This document shows, one piece after another, positions 1-9,642 of a stretch of 64,000 nt of DNA. The notes below the pieces were generated by a model. That model was not told the DNA's origin, searched no databases, and saw only the letters and a list, made by a program, of their open reading frames with translations. Position 1 is the stretch's first letter; each line of letters starts with the position of its first letter. The translations under genes were made by a program, and so were the position numbers. The stretch is from an uncultured Clostridia bacterium (lineage in GTDB: Bacteria; Bacillota; Clostridia; UMGS1810): the NCBI GenBank assembly GCA_934454585.1, contig CAKSFP010000007.1, forward strand, positions 1 through 64,000, written 5' to 3'.

Positions 1-1
1 G

Positions 2-874
2 GGGATAATCGGGCAGGAGATAAAGATGTACGACGATGAGGGATCGTGGCAGGTTGCGCTCAATCTTCTGAAAGCCCTCTATCACAACAATCCTGTGAAG
101 ATTGACATAGCCGGCACGGTGGAGAGCATATCACATATTACAAAGGACACATTATATAAGTGCTACAACACATACTATAATCCGTCTAACATGGTGGTGA
201 CGGTGTGCGGAGATGTGGAGCCTCGAGAGGTGTTTGAACTTGTGGAGAAATATGTGCGTACCGACAGAGAGTGTGGCGAAGTGACATCTGTTTATCCCGA
301 TGAGCCGGTAAGTGTGTGCCAAAAGTACATTGAGGCAAAGTCAAAAGTAGCTCTGCCGCTGTTCTCGCTCGGATTCAAGGATAATTATCCAAAGAGCGGC
401 GACGCATTGTTAAAGCGCGAGACAGCCATTCACCTGATCTGCAAGCTGCTTGCCGGAAGGAGCAGCGATCTTTACACCGGTATGTACGAAGACGGACTTA
501 TCAATGAGGAATTCGGCACGGACATAATGACCGAACCGCTGTTTTCGTGCGTGTCGTTCTGCGGAGAGAGCAATGACCCAAAAGAGGTGCAGCACCGCAT
601 AATGGATGAGATTGAGCGTTTGCGCAGAGATAAATTTGACGAAGCGGATTTTGACAGAATAAAGAGGGCACACCTTGGTGAATTTATGCGTGCTTTTAAT
701 GATGTAGAGGCGACTGCATCCATGGTGGAGAGAAATATCCTCAACGAGGTTAACATATTCAATCTGCCGTCTGTGCTTGATTCCATAGATCCGGCATATG
801 TGTATGATGTGTTTAATCAGATATTTACTGAGGAGACTTCGGCGCTCAGTGTGGTCTTTCCAAACGATAAATAA
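2..874 (+). CDS. M16 family zinc-peptidase-like protein (YmfH type), C-terminal part only
   Basis: The reading frame is open from base 2, so the gene enters from the left edge and only about 290 C-terminal residues are present. The segment GQEIKMYDDE followed by NLLKALYHNNPVKIDIAGT and YYNPSNMVVTVCGD is typical of insulinase/processing-peptidase (M16) proteins of the Firmicute YmfF/YmfH pair, in which one partner often lacks the metal site. The HxxEH zinc motif would lie upstream of the window, so activity cannot be judged. It ends 20 bases before lgt and is probably in the same transcript. Family assignment is firm; the exact paralogue is inference. Confidence 0.85.
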   Translation, partial: GIIGQEIKMYDDEGSWQVALNLLKALYHNNPVKIDIAGTVESISHITKDTLYKCYNTYYNPSNMVVTVCGDVEPREVFELVEKYVRTDRECGEVTSVYPDEPVSVCQKYIEAKSKVALPLFSLGFKDNYPKSGDALLKRETAIHLICKLLAGRSSDLYTGMYEDGLINEEFGTDIMTEPLFSCVSFCGESNDPKEVQHRIMDEIERLRRDKFDEADFDRIKRAHLGEFMRAFNDVEATASMVERNILNEVNIFNLPSVLDSIDPAYVYDVFNQIFTEETSALSVVFPNDK

Positions 875-894
875 GGATAGAAGCGGAGGATAAG

Positions 895-1743
895 ATGAAA
901 CCGTATATTGAATTTCCGCATTTGGGGATAAAATTATTTATAGATCGCGTTGCGTTTTACATCGGTGCCAAACCTATATACTGGTATGGCATAATAATCG
1001 CCTGCGGACTGGTTATAGCCGCTGCGGCGGCGGTGCGCCTGGGTAAGCGCAACGGGGTGTCGTCCGACACCATACTTGACATTGTGCTGTTGGGCATACC
1101 GAGCGGTATTATATGCGCGCGGCTGTACTATGTGATTTTCAGTTTTGACGATTACAGAGACAATTTAATTGACATCTTTAAGATATGGAACGGCGGCATC
1201 GCCATATACGGTGCCGTCATAGGCGCCGTGGCGTCCACGCTTATCTATTGCAAGGTAAAAAAAATCAATCCTTTGCCTGTTATGGACGACTGCAGTGTCG
1301 GACTTGTCATAGGTCAGATGATCGGCAGATGGGGCAATTTTTTCAATCAGGAGGCATTCGGCGGCAACACGAATCTGCCATGGGGCATGACCGGCAGTGA
1401 GATTGCTGAAAAACTTCGTGATATGAGTGCACAGGGGCTTCCGGTGGACCCGTCTTTGCCCGTGCACCCCACATTTCTGTACGAATCTCTGTGGAATCTT
1501 GCCGTGCTCGGGATTTTGCTTTGGATTTTCTGCAAGAAAAGAAAATTTGACGGGCAGATTTTCTGGTCGTACATGGTGTTTTATGGATTGGGCAGAGCGT
1601 GGATAGAGGGACTTAGGACAGACAGTCTTTACCTTGGACCCATACGCATATCACAGATAGTCGCAGCGGCGTGCGTTGCGCTCGGTGCAGTGATGCTTCT
1701 GCGGGGATTCGGATTAAAACGGAGTGAAACAAATGAGAATTAG
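895..1743 (+). CDS. lgt: Prolipoprotein diacylglyceryl transferase
   Basis: This is an integral membrane enzyme that moves diacylglycerol from phosphatidylglycerol to the lipobox cysteine of prelipoproteins, the first step of lipoprotein maturation. The 282-residue length is normal for the family. The Lgt signature is visible as GRWGNFFNQEAFGG around residues 144-157, including the conserved arginine, with about seven hydrophobic segments. The start has an upstream GGAGG-like site. Lipoproteins elsewhere in the window (the parvulin at 44.4 kb and LivJ at 56.1 kb) would be its substrates. Its 3' end overlaps the start of the next gene by 11 bases, suggesting translational coupling. Confidence 0.96.
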   Translation: MKPYIEFPHLGIKLFIDRVAFYIGAKPIYWYGIIIACGLVIAAAAAVRLGKRNGVSSDTILDIVLLGIPSGIICARLYYVIFSFDDYRDNLIDIFKIWNGGIAIYGAVIGAVASTLIYCKVKKINPLPVMDDCSVGLVIGQMIGRWGNFFNQEAFGGNTNLPWGMTGSEIAEKLRDMSAQGLPVDPSLPVHPTFLYESLWNLAVLGILLWIFCKKRKFDGQIFWSYMVFYGLGRAWIEGLRTDSLYLGPIRISQIVAAACVALGAVMLLRGFGLKRSETNEN

Positions 1744-2446
1744 CAAAACTGCGGCAATTTTCGCTGCGGCACTGGTGTTTGCTCCGCTCGGGGCGAATGC
1801 CGATGTGGTGTGCGATATTACATACAATGATAACACGCTGTTCGTCACCATGCGGTCGGACAGTGCGGACGGCAAGGCATATTTTTTCATAAATTCCGTG
1901 GATGACGACGGGAAGAAAACCACGCTCAGGATAGATGAGGTTTCGTTTGCGGACGAAGAGTTTGTCTACATAGAGCAGATGAGCGCGTCAAAAGCGGCGA
2001 GCGCCTATGTGTGCGCGGCGGACAGGCTCAGTCTGAAACCGATATCGGCTCACACAAACATTGATGCGGCGGCAAACGCACGCAAACTCTACAGCGGCGA
2101 GAGCGCCGCGGTAAAGGAAATGAACAAAGAAATAGTCGGGTCGCTAAAAAAGGCAAACGAGAGCCTGGAGGACATACTGGATAATTTTTCACGCAGTGAT
2201 TGTGAGAATATAATCTATCATGTAATGGATGTGTTCGACTGGGCGGTGCGCGACAGCGGAGAATTTATCATAAACAAAGAAAACATCAAAGCACGATATG
2301 CCGAGCAGATAGATGCAGTGAGGAATGCATACGACAAAAAGACGGATGATCAAAAAAAGGACTTCAAGACGGCTATTAGCAGAGTAGACCCGGAGTCATT
2401 TGGGTTTATAAAGGACTTTTTCGATATTGATATAGATAACTATTAA
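1733..2446 (+). CDS. Secreted protein of unknown function with a C-terminal helical domain shared with the SLH protein at 35.2 kb
   Basis: This is a protein of about 237 residues starting at ATG 1733, which sits 8 bases after a GGAG site inside the lgt 3' end; an upstream GTG at 1724 overlaps that site and is less likely. Residues 1-23 form a signal peptide ending in GANA. Residues 24 to about 95 look beta-rich and Ig-like. The last 100 or so residues are charged and helical, ending in DFKTAISRVDPESFGFI and a DIDIDNY tail. That tail closely matches the C-terminus of the protein at 35161-36306. No known family was recognised. It lies between lgt and proA, 15 bases before proA, so it is probably cotranscribed. 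Confidence 0.8.
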   Translation: MRISKTAAIFAAALVFAPLGANADVVCDITYNDNTLFVTMRSDSADGKAYFFINSVDDDGKKTTLRIDEVSFADEEFVYIEQMSASKAASAYVCAADRLSLKPISAHTNIDAAANARKLYSGESAAVKEMNKEIVGSLKKANESLEDILDNFSRSDCENIIYHVMDVFDWAVRDSGEFIINKENIKARYAEQIDAVRNAYDKKTDDQKKDFKTAISRVDPESFGFIKDFFDIDIDNY

Positions 2447-2461
2447 GGGGCTGATGTAATT

Positions 2462-3718
2462 ATGACAACTCATGAAATACTCGTTCGTGCAAAGGCGGCG
2501 TGCCCGATGATGGCGGTTGCCACGGGTGAGCAAAAGGCGCTTGCACTGAACAAAATGGCAGACAGGCTTGTGGCGGATACGGACGAAATACTGGCGGCGA
2601 ACGCCACAGATGTGGAGAGAGCGTGCGGTGTTATATCGGAAGTGATGACGGACAGACTGCGTCTGGACAAGGGCAGAATAGCCGCCATGGCGGACGGCAT
2701 GCGCACCGTGGCGCAGCTCGGCGATCCGGTGGGCAAGGTGCTCAAATCCTATGTACGCCCCGACGGACTCAGGATTGAAAAGATATCCGTACCTTTCGGC
2801 GTGGTGGCGATAATTTATGAGAGCCGCCCCAATGTGACTGCGGACGCAGCGGCGCTTGCGGTGATGAGCGGCAATGTGTGCGTGCTGCGCGGCGGCAAAG
2901 AGGCGGCAAACAGCGCGGCGGCAATAGTGCGCGCACTGCGCAAGGGATTGGCGGACGCCGGAATGACGGAGGATGCTGTCAATATGATAGAGGACACGAC
3001 CAGAGCGAGCGCAAACGAGATGATGACCGCAAACGGGCTTATAGATCTGCTGATTCCACGCGGCGGAGCAGGGCTGATAAATGCGTGTGTAAACAACGCA
3101 ACGGTTCCGGTTATTCAGACCGGCACGGGCATATGCCATGTGTATGTGGAGAAAACTGCTGACATTGACATGGCGCTGAACATTGTTGAGAATGCCAAAA
3201 TGAGCCGTCCTTCGGTCTGCAATGCGGAGGAGGTATGCTTGGTGGACAGGGAGATTGCGCAAAAATTCCTAACCGCACTGAAAAAGCGAATTTGCGATGA
3301 CAGACAGGCACAGGGTAAGGCTGCGGCGCAGCTGAGATGCGACGAGGAGTCGCACGCCATAATCGGCGGCACTGCGGCGGGAGAGAGCGATTTTGACACA
3401 GAATTTCTCGATTACACACTTGCGGTGAAAGTTGTGGACGGAGTTGACGAGGCGATTGCACACATCGGCGCGCACTCCACAGGTCACAGTGAGTCCATAA
3501 TCACGCGTGACAAGTCGGCGGCAGACAGATTTTGTGCACTTGTGGACAGTGCGGCGGTGTATGTGAACGCGTCCACCAGGTTTACGGATGGGGGAGAATT
3601 CGGACTCGGCTGTGAGATGGGCATCTCAACACAGAAACTCCATGCGAGAGGACCGATGGGACTGGAAGAACTCAATACTTACAAATATGTGATACATGGC
3701 GATGGACAGATAAGATAG
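2462..3718 (+). CDS. proA: Glutamate-5-semialdehyde dehydrogenase (gamma-glutamyl phosphate reductase)
   Basis: This cytosolic enzyme reduces gamma-glutamyl phosphate with NADPH to glutamate semialdehyde, the second step of proline synthesis. The 418-residue length is normal. The family motifs IYESRPNVTADA near residue 120 and RPSVCNAEEVCL, with the likely catalytic cysteine at residue 253, are visible, along with the late GEFGLGCEMGISTQKLHARGP stretch. A GGGGCTGATGT segment precedes ATG. The partner kinase gene proB is not in the window, although proC follows 11 bases later. Confidence 0.97.
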   Translation: MTTHEILVRAKAACPMMAVATGEQKALALNKMADRLVADTDEILAANATDVERACGVISEVMTDRLRLDKGRIAAMADGMRTVAQLGDPVGKVLKSYVRPDGLRIEKISVPFGVVAIIYESRPNVTADAAALAVMSGNVCVLRGGKEAANSAAAIVRALRKGLADAGMTEDAVNMIEDTTRASANEMMTANGLIDLLIPRGGAGLINACVNNATVPVIQTGTGICHVYVEKTADIDMALNIVENAKMSRPSVCNAEEVCLVDREIAQKFLTALKKRICDDRQAQGKAAAQLRCDEESHAIIGGTAAGESDFDTEFLDYTLAVKVVDGVDEAIAHIGAHSTGHSESIITRDKSAADRFCALVDSAAVYVNASTRFTDGGEFGLGCEMGISTQKLHARGPMGLEELNTYKYVIHGDGQIR

Positions 3719-3729
3719 GGGTGGATGTT

Positions 3730-4533
3730 ATGAAATTCGGATTTATAGGCACCGGCAACATGGGCGGCGCACTGGCGCGCTCGGTGGCGGAGCGGAAAGG
3801 CAACGGATCGATTCTGCTTGCCAACAGGACGGCGGCAAAAGCGGAAAAACTCGCCGCGGATATCGGTGCGGCGGTCGGCACGAATGACGAAGTTGCGGAG
3901 CAGTGCAAGTACATTTTCCTGGGGGTGAAACCGCAGATGATGGCGGATATGCTCTCGGGTATTAAAGATGTGCTCGGGACAAGAAAGAGCGAGGTTGTGC
4001 TTGTGTCCATGGCGGCAGGACTTAGCTGTGAGAAGATATCCGAGATGGCCGGCGGCGGTTTTGCCGTAATCAGACTTATGCCGAATACCCCGGTATCGAT
4101 AGGCGAGGGGGTAGTGCTCTATTGCAGCAACGACCTTGTGTCAAAGGCGGATGAGAGCGAACTTGTCAGCGCTATATCCGGCGCAGGCATGACAGATCCG
4201 ATTGACGAAAAGTTAATTGATGCGGCGAGTGCGGTGTCCGGTTGCGGCCCGGCGTTTGCCTATATGTTTATCGAGGCGCTTGCCGACGGCGCAGTGGAGT
4301 GCGGTCTGCCAAGAGCGAAGGCGATGAGTTATGCAGCGCAGATGTTGCTCGGATCGGCGGCATTGGTCTTGAAAAGCGGAGAACACCCCGGCAAGCTAAA
4401 AGACGATGTTTGCTCGCCCGGCGGCAGCACAATTAAGGGTGTGCATGCGCTGGAGTGCGGCGCATTTCGTGCGGCGGCGGCGGATGCAGTTGTCAAGGCA
4501 TATGAGAGAACAGTTGAGTTGGGGAAGAATTAA
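3730..4533 (+). CDS. proC: Pyrroline-5-carboxylate reductase
   Basis: This enzyme carries out the last step of proline synthesis, NAD(P)H-dependent reduction of pyrroline-5-carboxylate. The N-terminal Rossmann motif FIGTGNMGGAL and the C-terminal family signature around SPGGSTIKGVHALE are both present, and the length of 267 residues is normal. ATG 3730 is preferred over the in-frame GTG at 3721, because that GTG is part of the ribosome binding site (AGGGGTGG, ending 5 bases upstream of the ATG). It is the last gene of the lgt-proA-proC group and is followed by a strong bidirectional terminator. Confidence 0.96.
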   Translation: MKFGFIGTGNMGGALARSVAERKGNGSILLANRTAAKAEKLAADIGAAVGTNDEVAEQCKYIFLGVKPQMMADMLSGIKDVLGTRKSEVVLVSMAAGLSCEKISEMAGGGFAVIRLMPNTPVSIGEGVVLYCSNDLVSKADESELVSAISGAGMTDPIDEKLIDAASAVSGCGPAFAYMFIEALADGAVECGLPRAKAMSYAAQMLLGSAALVLKSGEHPGKLKDDVCSPGGSTIKGVHALECGAFRAAAADAVVKAYERTVELGKN

Positions 4534-4538
4534 CACTT

Positions 4539-4587
4539 AACAAAACAACCGATTGAACACAAAATCGTGTCAATCGGTTGTTTTGTT
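4539..4587. terminator. Bidirectional hairpin terminator between convergent genes
   Basis: Arms at 4539-4560 and 4567-4587 pair over about 21 bases with one bulged A and a short AAAATC-type loop. A-rich and T-rich stretches flank both sides, so it can stop proC transcripts on the plus strand and act for the opposite strand, although the minus-strand gene ends just 35 bases to the right. Confidence 0.85.
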
Positions 4588-4621
4588 TTCAGGGATATAT
4601 TTTTTCTTCCTTGCTTCTTGC

Positions 4622-7600
4622 TTACTTAACCGCTATTTCAACATTTTCAGCAAGCGGTTTCAGATTTCCGAAACCGTCTATGAGGAACAGCTTAACTGTG
4701 TTTCCGGCAGTTTTTGTCGTAAGGCTGATTGTGCTGTTGGTGTTATAATCAACCTGTACCATGTTGCCGTCTTTGTCATATTCCGCCGCGACAAAGGTAT
4801 ATCCGCTCTCTGTGGTAAATGCGTGTGCGGTTGCCGTATCGGCTGCTTTTACGCTCGACTTCTCGGCTATTATGCCGGAGGAGGGGAGTGATTTCACCGT
4901 TACATATGAATATGTCTTGAGACCGGCGTTACTTACTCCGTTATCGGTTGTTTCATACACTATCATGTCACCGTCCGTGAGTGTTGCGTCATCTGCAAGT
5001 ACTGTATTTCCGGATACCTTATAGCCGTTTATAGCTTTTACCGCAGCGGCTGCGTATTTGCCTTTTATTATCGCTTTAGCCTGTGCTACGGTTGCGCCCG
5101 CGGGGATGTACATTGTGTTGCCGTCGGCTACTTTTATGTCACCGTCAAATGTGTTTGTCAGTTCCTGAGGTGCTACTGTCGGGGCGGTGTTTGATCTGTA
5201 GATTACGAAGTCGTCAAAGTAAACTTCGGTAGCCTTCGGGTTATCTTTATCATTTCCCCACGAGATAATTCTAAGTTGTCTGTTATTTCCTTTTGTCAAA
5301 TCATTTGTGACTGTTTCTCCGTCTCTTAATTTACTACCATCAAGATATGTCGTATATTTTGCTTTAGACGAATAATCCGGATATTCTATGATGTTTGTCA
5401 CTTCGTGCCACTCATCTCGTGAAATATCATTTGCCCTAATGTCAGCACTAATTGCATTGTGGCTGTTTTCTCCGATGAAAATTCTTCCTAAATTTTTCTC
5501 TGTTGACGGAATCAAAAGGTTGTATTTGAATACAAGATAATTTTCAGTTTCCCTTTTATATTCAAATGTCAGATAGCCATCTTGAGCGGTACCGTCACTT
5601 GTCATTTTGAGGCTGTAGTCATCAATGCTTTTTCCACCGATTCCGCTTTGTGACCAATTGAGAGAGACTTTTACATTACCCATGTTCAACGGTGATGTTA
5701 TCGTCATAAGTGTATAGTCATTTTCGGTGTATTTACTTTGGACTGTATAGTATGCATACAATCCGTTTTGTTCTGTAACTATAATATTTCCTGCCTTAAG
5801 AGTGCTATCGGTTAATTGTGTTGAATATGTGCGGTCAGTATATACTCTTGCTCCCTTTGCAGTTACAGTGGCTACCTGATCTCCGTCAGCTGCTGTAATT
5901 GCGGTAGGCATGGTTTCGGGATATACAGCTAATTTATGCATTGTGATTTTTATGTCATCAATATAGAGCGGCTTGTCACCGGAAAAGTTGCTTGTTGCCA
6001 TTCTTATCACTTCGCAAGTTGTTCCTTTGTAATAATCACCGCAGAGATTTTGCAAATATGTGCCGTAAGGACTTGCCGCACCATTTTTCTGTCCGATTTG
6101 TTTGCCGTTGATGTATGTTTTAACTGTTGCATTTGTTTTGTCATCCGTTGTGTTGCCTTTAAGGCTGATTATGAAATCAAGATGATTCCACTGACCGCCA
6201 TTAAGCCTTGAAGCATCAACCGGGTCGCTGATAGAATTTCCCCAAACGGTCTTTAAGGTGAACTTTGCGTTCTCACTATTTTCCGCTGTCAACACATTCA
6301 TAGACATTTTTACATATCCGTTAAGCTTGGCTAAATCTGTTTGCCCTGTTGATACACCGTTAATGTCAAAATCGCCGAGCGGAAGTTGATATGATTTATC
6401 GTCGCTCGTTTTTCCTGACAATGAATTAAAATTAGGCTTAATTACATTCTTTGTAAGTCCCAAATCCGTACTGCCGTCAAATTGATACATCGTTATCGCT
6501 GTATTTGGTTTTACCGAGTAAGTTCTCATTTGATAGTTGGAGTCACGCACAACGATTGCATTATTCTCTGCAAGCACACCGTCAGCCGGGACAGTCGGAT
6601 ATGTTCCGCCGGCGGTCATATCTGTGTATGCTGCCATTTCATAACCGTCATTGAGAGTTATATCGGAAAGTTTTGTGCCTTCCTTAATATAAATGTTGTT
6701 TTTGTCGCTTACATATTTTCCGTCTTTGCTCTCGTTGGTAAACGGAGACATAGACTGTACATCAGATGAATAATTTGTTATTATGCTGTGTTTAATGTTG
6801 CTGTAATATACTGTCTTTGCTTTTGCATTGTCAGCAGCCCAAAATACAAATCGAGTGGGAATTGTAGAAGTAGAGTATGACTGTCTGCTGGGCATAGGAT
6901 AGTTGGAATTAAGCACAAGATTGCCGTTGATGTATGCTTCACAATTACCGTAAACCGCAGATTTCAGAACATATGTTTTAGTTGAATCATATGTATCATT
7001 TGCTGCCGAGTCAGATAACAATGTTTTCCAAAAGTCGGCTGTATATGAGGAATATCCTTCCTCTCTCATTATTGATGTTGAGAAGCTCTTTTGTATCCCA
7101 TCCACAGTGTATGCATATGTCATCAGAGGTTGATAATAAATCTTGAGATTTACCCATTTTCCTTGATAGTTGGTTAAGTCTATATTCTTTGTAATTTGAA
7201 GTCCGCCGGCAGGCATCATGAGCGCAACAGAACTGATGTTTGAATTCACATTAACATTTGCCTCATAAAGAATACGGCTGGCACTGTTTATATGCGATTG
7301 CAAGTTTTTTGCATTTGCGGCAATTGCGCCTGAATTGATAGTTACTTTAGAATCTACACCGGCAGCCTGAGATGCATATGCCACAGTCATGTCACCTGCG
7401 CCTCCGAGAAGATCTTTGCCTATTTTGTAATATGTGCCTTTAATTAATGTTGTGCCGTTAGAAACCTCTCCGGTAGCTGTTGCTATGTTGAATCCTTCCG
7501 GGGGATTTACTGCCGCATTTGGTGAAAGGTTCGGACTGGAATATATTATCTTATTTGTCTCATCCGCCGCATTGACACCGAGCGGAGCGGCAAACATTGT

Positions 7601-7654
7601 CGCCATTATTGCCATGACGGCAACAAGAGAAACCGCTTTTCTTAATTTCTTCAT
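4622..7654 (-). CDS. Large secreted protein with three LamG/concanavalin-like modules
   Basis: This is about 1,010 residues with a clear signal peptide (MKKLRKAVSLVAVMAIMATM, then cleavage near GVNAA). The ATG at 7654 is preferred over the longer ATG at 7669, because GGAGAGG just after 7669 gives a 6-base spacing to 7654. Three similar units follow, each a jelly-roll LamG-like segment ending in a YFDDF/YIDDIK-type strand, then a small linker module ending in Y-x-Y-x-V. The C-terminus ends with KLFLIDGFGNLKPLAENVEI, a tail I associate with extracellular proteins of polysaccharide-degrading Clostridia. There is no catalytic signature, SLH domain or sortase motif. A carbohydrate-binding or surface role is inference. 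Confidence 0.8.
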   Translation of the reverse strand: MKKLRKAVSLVAVMAIMATMFAAPLGVNAADETNKIIYSSPNLSPNAAVNPPEGFNIATATGEVSNGTTLIKGTYYKIGKDLLGGAGDMTVAYASQAAGVDSKVTINSGAIAANAKNLQSHINSASRILYEANVNVNSNISSVALMMPAGGLQITKNIDLTNYQGKWVNLKIYYQPLMTYAYTVDGIQKSFSTSIMREEGYSSYTADFWKTLLSDSAANDTYDSTKTYVLKSAVYGNCEAYINGNLVLNSNYPMPSRQSYSTSTIPTRFVFWAADNAKAKTVYYSNIKHSIITNYSSDVQSMSPFTNESKDGKYVSDKNNIYIKEGTKLSDITLNDGYEMAAYTDMTAGGTYPTVPADGVLAENNAIVVRDSNYQMRTYSVKPNTAITMYQFDGSTDLGLTKNVIKPNFNSLSGKTSDDKSYQLPLGDFDINGVSTGQTDLAKLNGYVKMSMNVLTAENSENAKFTLKTVWGNSISDPVDASRLNGGQWNHLDFIISLKGNTTDDKTNATVKTYINGKQIGQKNGAASPYGTYLQNLCGDYYKGTTCEVIRMATSNFSGDKPLYIDDIKITMHKLAVYPETMPTAITAADGDQVATVTAKGARVYTDRTYSTQLTDSTLKAGNIIVTEQNGLYAYYTVQSKYTENDYTLMTITSPLNMGNVKVSLNWSQSGIGGKSIDDYSLKMTSDGTAQDGYLTFEYKRETENYLVFKYNLLIPSTEKNLGRIFIGENSHNAISADIRANDISRDEWHEVTNIIEYPDYSSKAKYTTYLDGSKLRDGETVTNDLTKGNNRQLRIISWGNDKDNPKATEVYFDDFVIYRSNTAPTVAPQELTNTFDGDIKVADGNTMYIPAGATVAQAKAIIKGKYAAAAVKAINGYKVSGNTVLADDATLTDGDMIVYETTDNGVSNAGLKTYSYVTVKSLPSSGIIAEKSSVKAADTATAHAFTTESGYTFVAAEYDKDGNMVQVDYNTNSTISLTTKTAGNTVKLFLIDGFGNLKPLAENVEIAVK

Positions 7655-7814
7655 TTTCTTCCTCTCCATTCAATTAGATTATTTGACAATACAAGTCTAA
7701 CACATGGAGAGGTAAAATTGTAGAAACAAAATTCGTTTATTTTTATTCAAAATTTATAGTTTTGGTTATATTTGATATAAATTCAGCGGTGTTATGCGAT
7801 TTTTGCGAAATTAT

Positions 7815-7962
7815 ATAAATGTAGAGGCGCCCTGTGTGATCGCCCGGAAATTCGGCGATTCCGCCAATGGATCGCAGGGGCAGGGCTCTGCTCTGCCCGA
7901 ATGTAGAACCCCGTCCCTGCGAACATCCGCAAAATAACATCAAACAGGGCGGCCGCCCCGCA
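7815..7962. repeat. GC-rich inverted-repeat region between two minus-strand genes
   Basis: The 310 bases between the LamG protein start and the MATE stop have an AT-rich part next to the former and a GC-rich part here. Outer arms (about 7816-7830, GGCGCCCTGTGTGAT, against about 7938-7955) are imperfectly complementary. Inside are a CGATTCCGCC/GGCGATT-type small stem and an imperfect stem between GGATCGCAGGG at about 7868 and CCCTGCGAACATCC at about 7914. Its composition differs from its neighbours. It resembles intergenic repeat units common in gut Firmicutes, but no second copy was seen in this window. Confidence 0.45.
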
Positions 7963-7964
7963 GA

Positions 7965-9341
7965 TCACGCAACAATATTATTAAGCCAAATACCTTTTTT
8001 AAGCAATACATATCCCACAATCGCCTTTATGATATCCGCGGCATTGCACAGAAAATATATTACAAGTATATTCGCACCCGTGTAGTGCGACAAAATGTAA
8101 GCAAGTACCACGGGCACGCACCAAACATATCCGCAATCAAACAAGAATGTGATTACCGTCTTGCCGCCGGAGCGTATTGTGAAATACGCTGCGTGGAGAA
8201 ATGCGTTTATCGGCATGCAAAGACCGACTATGCGTATCATGGATGTTGCCATTGTGCGCACTTGCGGCTCTGTGTTGTACATCATGGGGAACAGCGGCGC
8301 AACGATGATTACCACAACTGCTATTGCCACCGTGAGCATCGTTGAGAAGAATATCAGCTTTGTGTCAGTGTCTTTTGCTTCATCCATTTGGTTGTTGCCG
8401 AGCAACTGACCGACTATTATTGCCACAGAATCGCCCAGTGCGATGAACACCACGCTGAATACATTGAACACTACTCCGGCGATATTTACCGCTGCCACAA
8501 CGCTGAGTCCGCGCACTGAATAGCACTGCACAAGCATCGTCATGCCAAGCGACCAGAGAGATTCGTTAAACATGAGCGGCATGCCTTTGCGCACAATGTT
8601 GCCGATGAGCGGCGCCGGGAGTTTGAATGACTTGTACAGACCAACCGCAAAGGGGTTCTTGTCGGTATGGCGGTGGGTCCATGACACTAAAATGCCAAGT
8701 TCCACGATCCTTGATATCGTTGTTGCGAGGGCAGCACCGGCAACTCCCATACCCTTTATGCCGAAGTGATCGAAAATGAACACATAGTTGAGCACGAGGT
8801 TTACAAGGACGGCGAGCGCACCGGCTTTCATGGGTAAGAGTGTCTCACCTGTCTCTCGCAGGGTGGATACATATGTTTGAGAGAATGATTGAAGGACGAG
8901 TCCCACAAGCATTATAGACATATATTGTTTTGCATTGGTAAGGGCAAGTGCGATGTGTTCCGGATCACCGTCAGCGTGGAGAAAATGCATTATAAGTTTC
9001 TCTCCGAAGGTTATGAAAAACCACAGACCTATTGGCAGAAGCACAGCGCACATGAGCAGCTTAAAGCGCATTGTGTTGCGCACACCGTCGTGATCGCCGT
9101 TGCCGAAGTATTGCGCGGTGAATATGCCGGCACCCGAGCAACCGCCGAATATGCACAGTGTGAAAACGAACAGTAACTGATTAACTATGGCGACGCCGGA
9201 CATCTGCGCCGTGCCGAGCTGACCTACCATTATGTTGTCAAGCAGGCTGACAAAGTTGGTTATGCCGTTTTGAATCATCATAGGCACGGCTATGGCGAGA
9301 GTCTTTTTATAGAAGTTTTTATCTGCTATGTATTTGCTCAT
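7965..9341 (-). CDS. MATE family multidrug/cation exporter
   Basis: This is an integral membrane antiporter of about 458 residues with 12 predicted hydrophobic segments. The first MATE half begins near AIPMMIQNGITNFVSLLDN followed by MVGQLGT, a hallmark of the family; the second half begins near GMPLMFNESLWSLG. ATG 9341 is chosen because the GAGGAG site is 8 bases upstream, whereas the ATG at 9347 is only 2 bases from it. It has its own consensus promoter and appears monocistronic. The substrate (drug, peptide or other) cannot be read from sequence. Confidence 0.92.
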   Translation of the reverse strand: MSKYIADKNFYKKTLAIAVPMMIQNGITNFVSLLDNIMVGQLGTAQMSGVAIVNQLLFVFTLCIFGGCSGAGIFTAQYFGNGDHDGVRNTMRFKLLMCAVLLPIGLWFFITFGEKLIMHFLHADGDPEHIALALTNAKQYMSIMLVGLVLQSFSQTYVSTLRETGETLLPMKAGALAVLVNLVLNYVFIFDHFGIKGMGVAGAALATTISRIVELGILVSWTHRHTDKNPFAVGLYKSFKLPAPLIGNIVRKGMPLMFNESLWSLGMTMLVQCYSVRGLSVVAAVNIAGVVFNVFSVVFIALGDSVAIIVGQLLGNNQMDEAKDTDTKLIFFSTMLTVAIAVVVIIVAPLFPMMYNTEPQVRTMATSMIRIVGLCMPINAFLHAAYFTIRSGGKTVITFLFDCGYVWCVPVVLAYILSHYTGANILVIYFLCNAADIIKAIVGYVLLKKGIWLNNIVA

Positions 9342-9377
9342 GATCATGTCTCCTCGTATAATTATGCATGTTCGACG

Positions 9378-9406
9378 ATTATACCAGTTATTTCGGGAAT
9401 TGTCAA
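9378..9406 (-). promoter_or_regulatory. SigA-type promoter of the MATE gene
   Basis: On the minus strand TTGACA (9401-9406), a 17-base spacer and TATAAT (9378-9383) form a perfect consensus promoter about 37 bases upstream of the start codon. Confidence 0.9.
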
Positions 9407-9500
9407 TAGGATTTTTGAGATTTTTCAGGGTAATTATTTGAGTGCATTTTGGCGTAGGGATTCATATATCACCACGAGAAATACGCACAATTTAACACAA

Positions 9501-9598
9501 AGGCGAGGGGGTATATATTTTATTTTGTGTGAGCGAGTTCTGCGCTGCCGCACAGCTGCCCGAGTGAACCAAAATAAAATATATACCCCCGAGACGGT
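9501..9598. repeat. Palindromic intergenic repeat, copy A (core type 1)
   Basis: Two perfectly complementary 21-base arms (9507-9527 and 9570-9590, beginning GGGGGTATATA) enclose a 42-base asymmetric loop. The loop at 9534-9556 carries a diverged version of the core CGAGTTYAGCGCYACTGCA seen in copies C, D and E. The outer ends are GGCGAGGGGG on one side and CCCCCGAGACGG on the other; similar ends occur in copies B and C. It lies between the 3' end of the GH127 gene and the MATE promoter. Confidence 0.8.
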
Positions 9599-9642
9599 GC
9601 GCCTTTTGCAGAACGGCACACCAATTTACAAACCAAAAAATA

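Noticed and set aside
2396..3262. Long minus-strand reading frame opposite proA
   Set aside because: It lies entirely inside proA and lacks a plausible protein pattern (His/Arg/Cys-rich composition typical of antisense translation of GC-rich genes).
7743..7943. Short minus-strand frame upstream of the LamG-like gene
   Set aside because: No ribosome binding site or family; the region is an inverted-repeat spacer.
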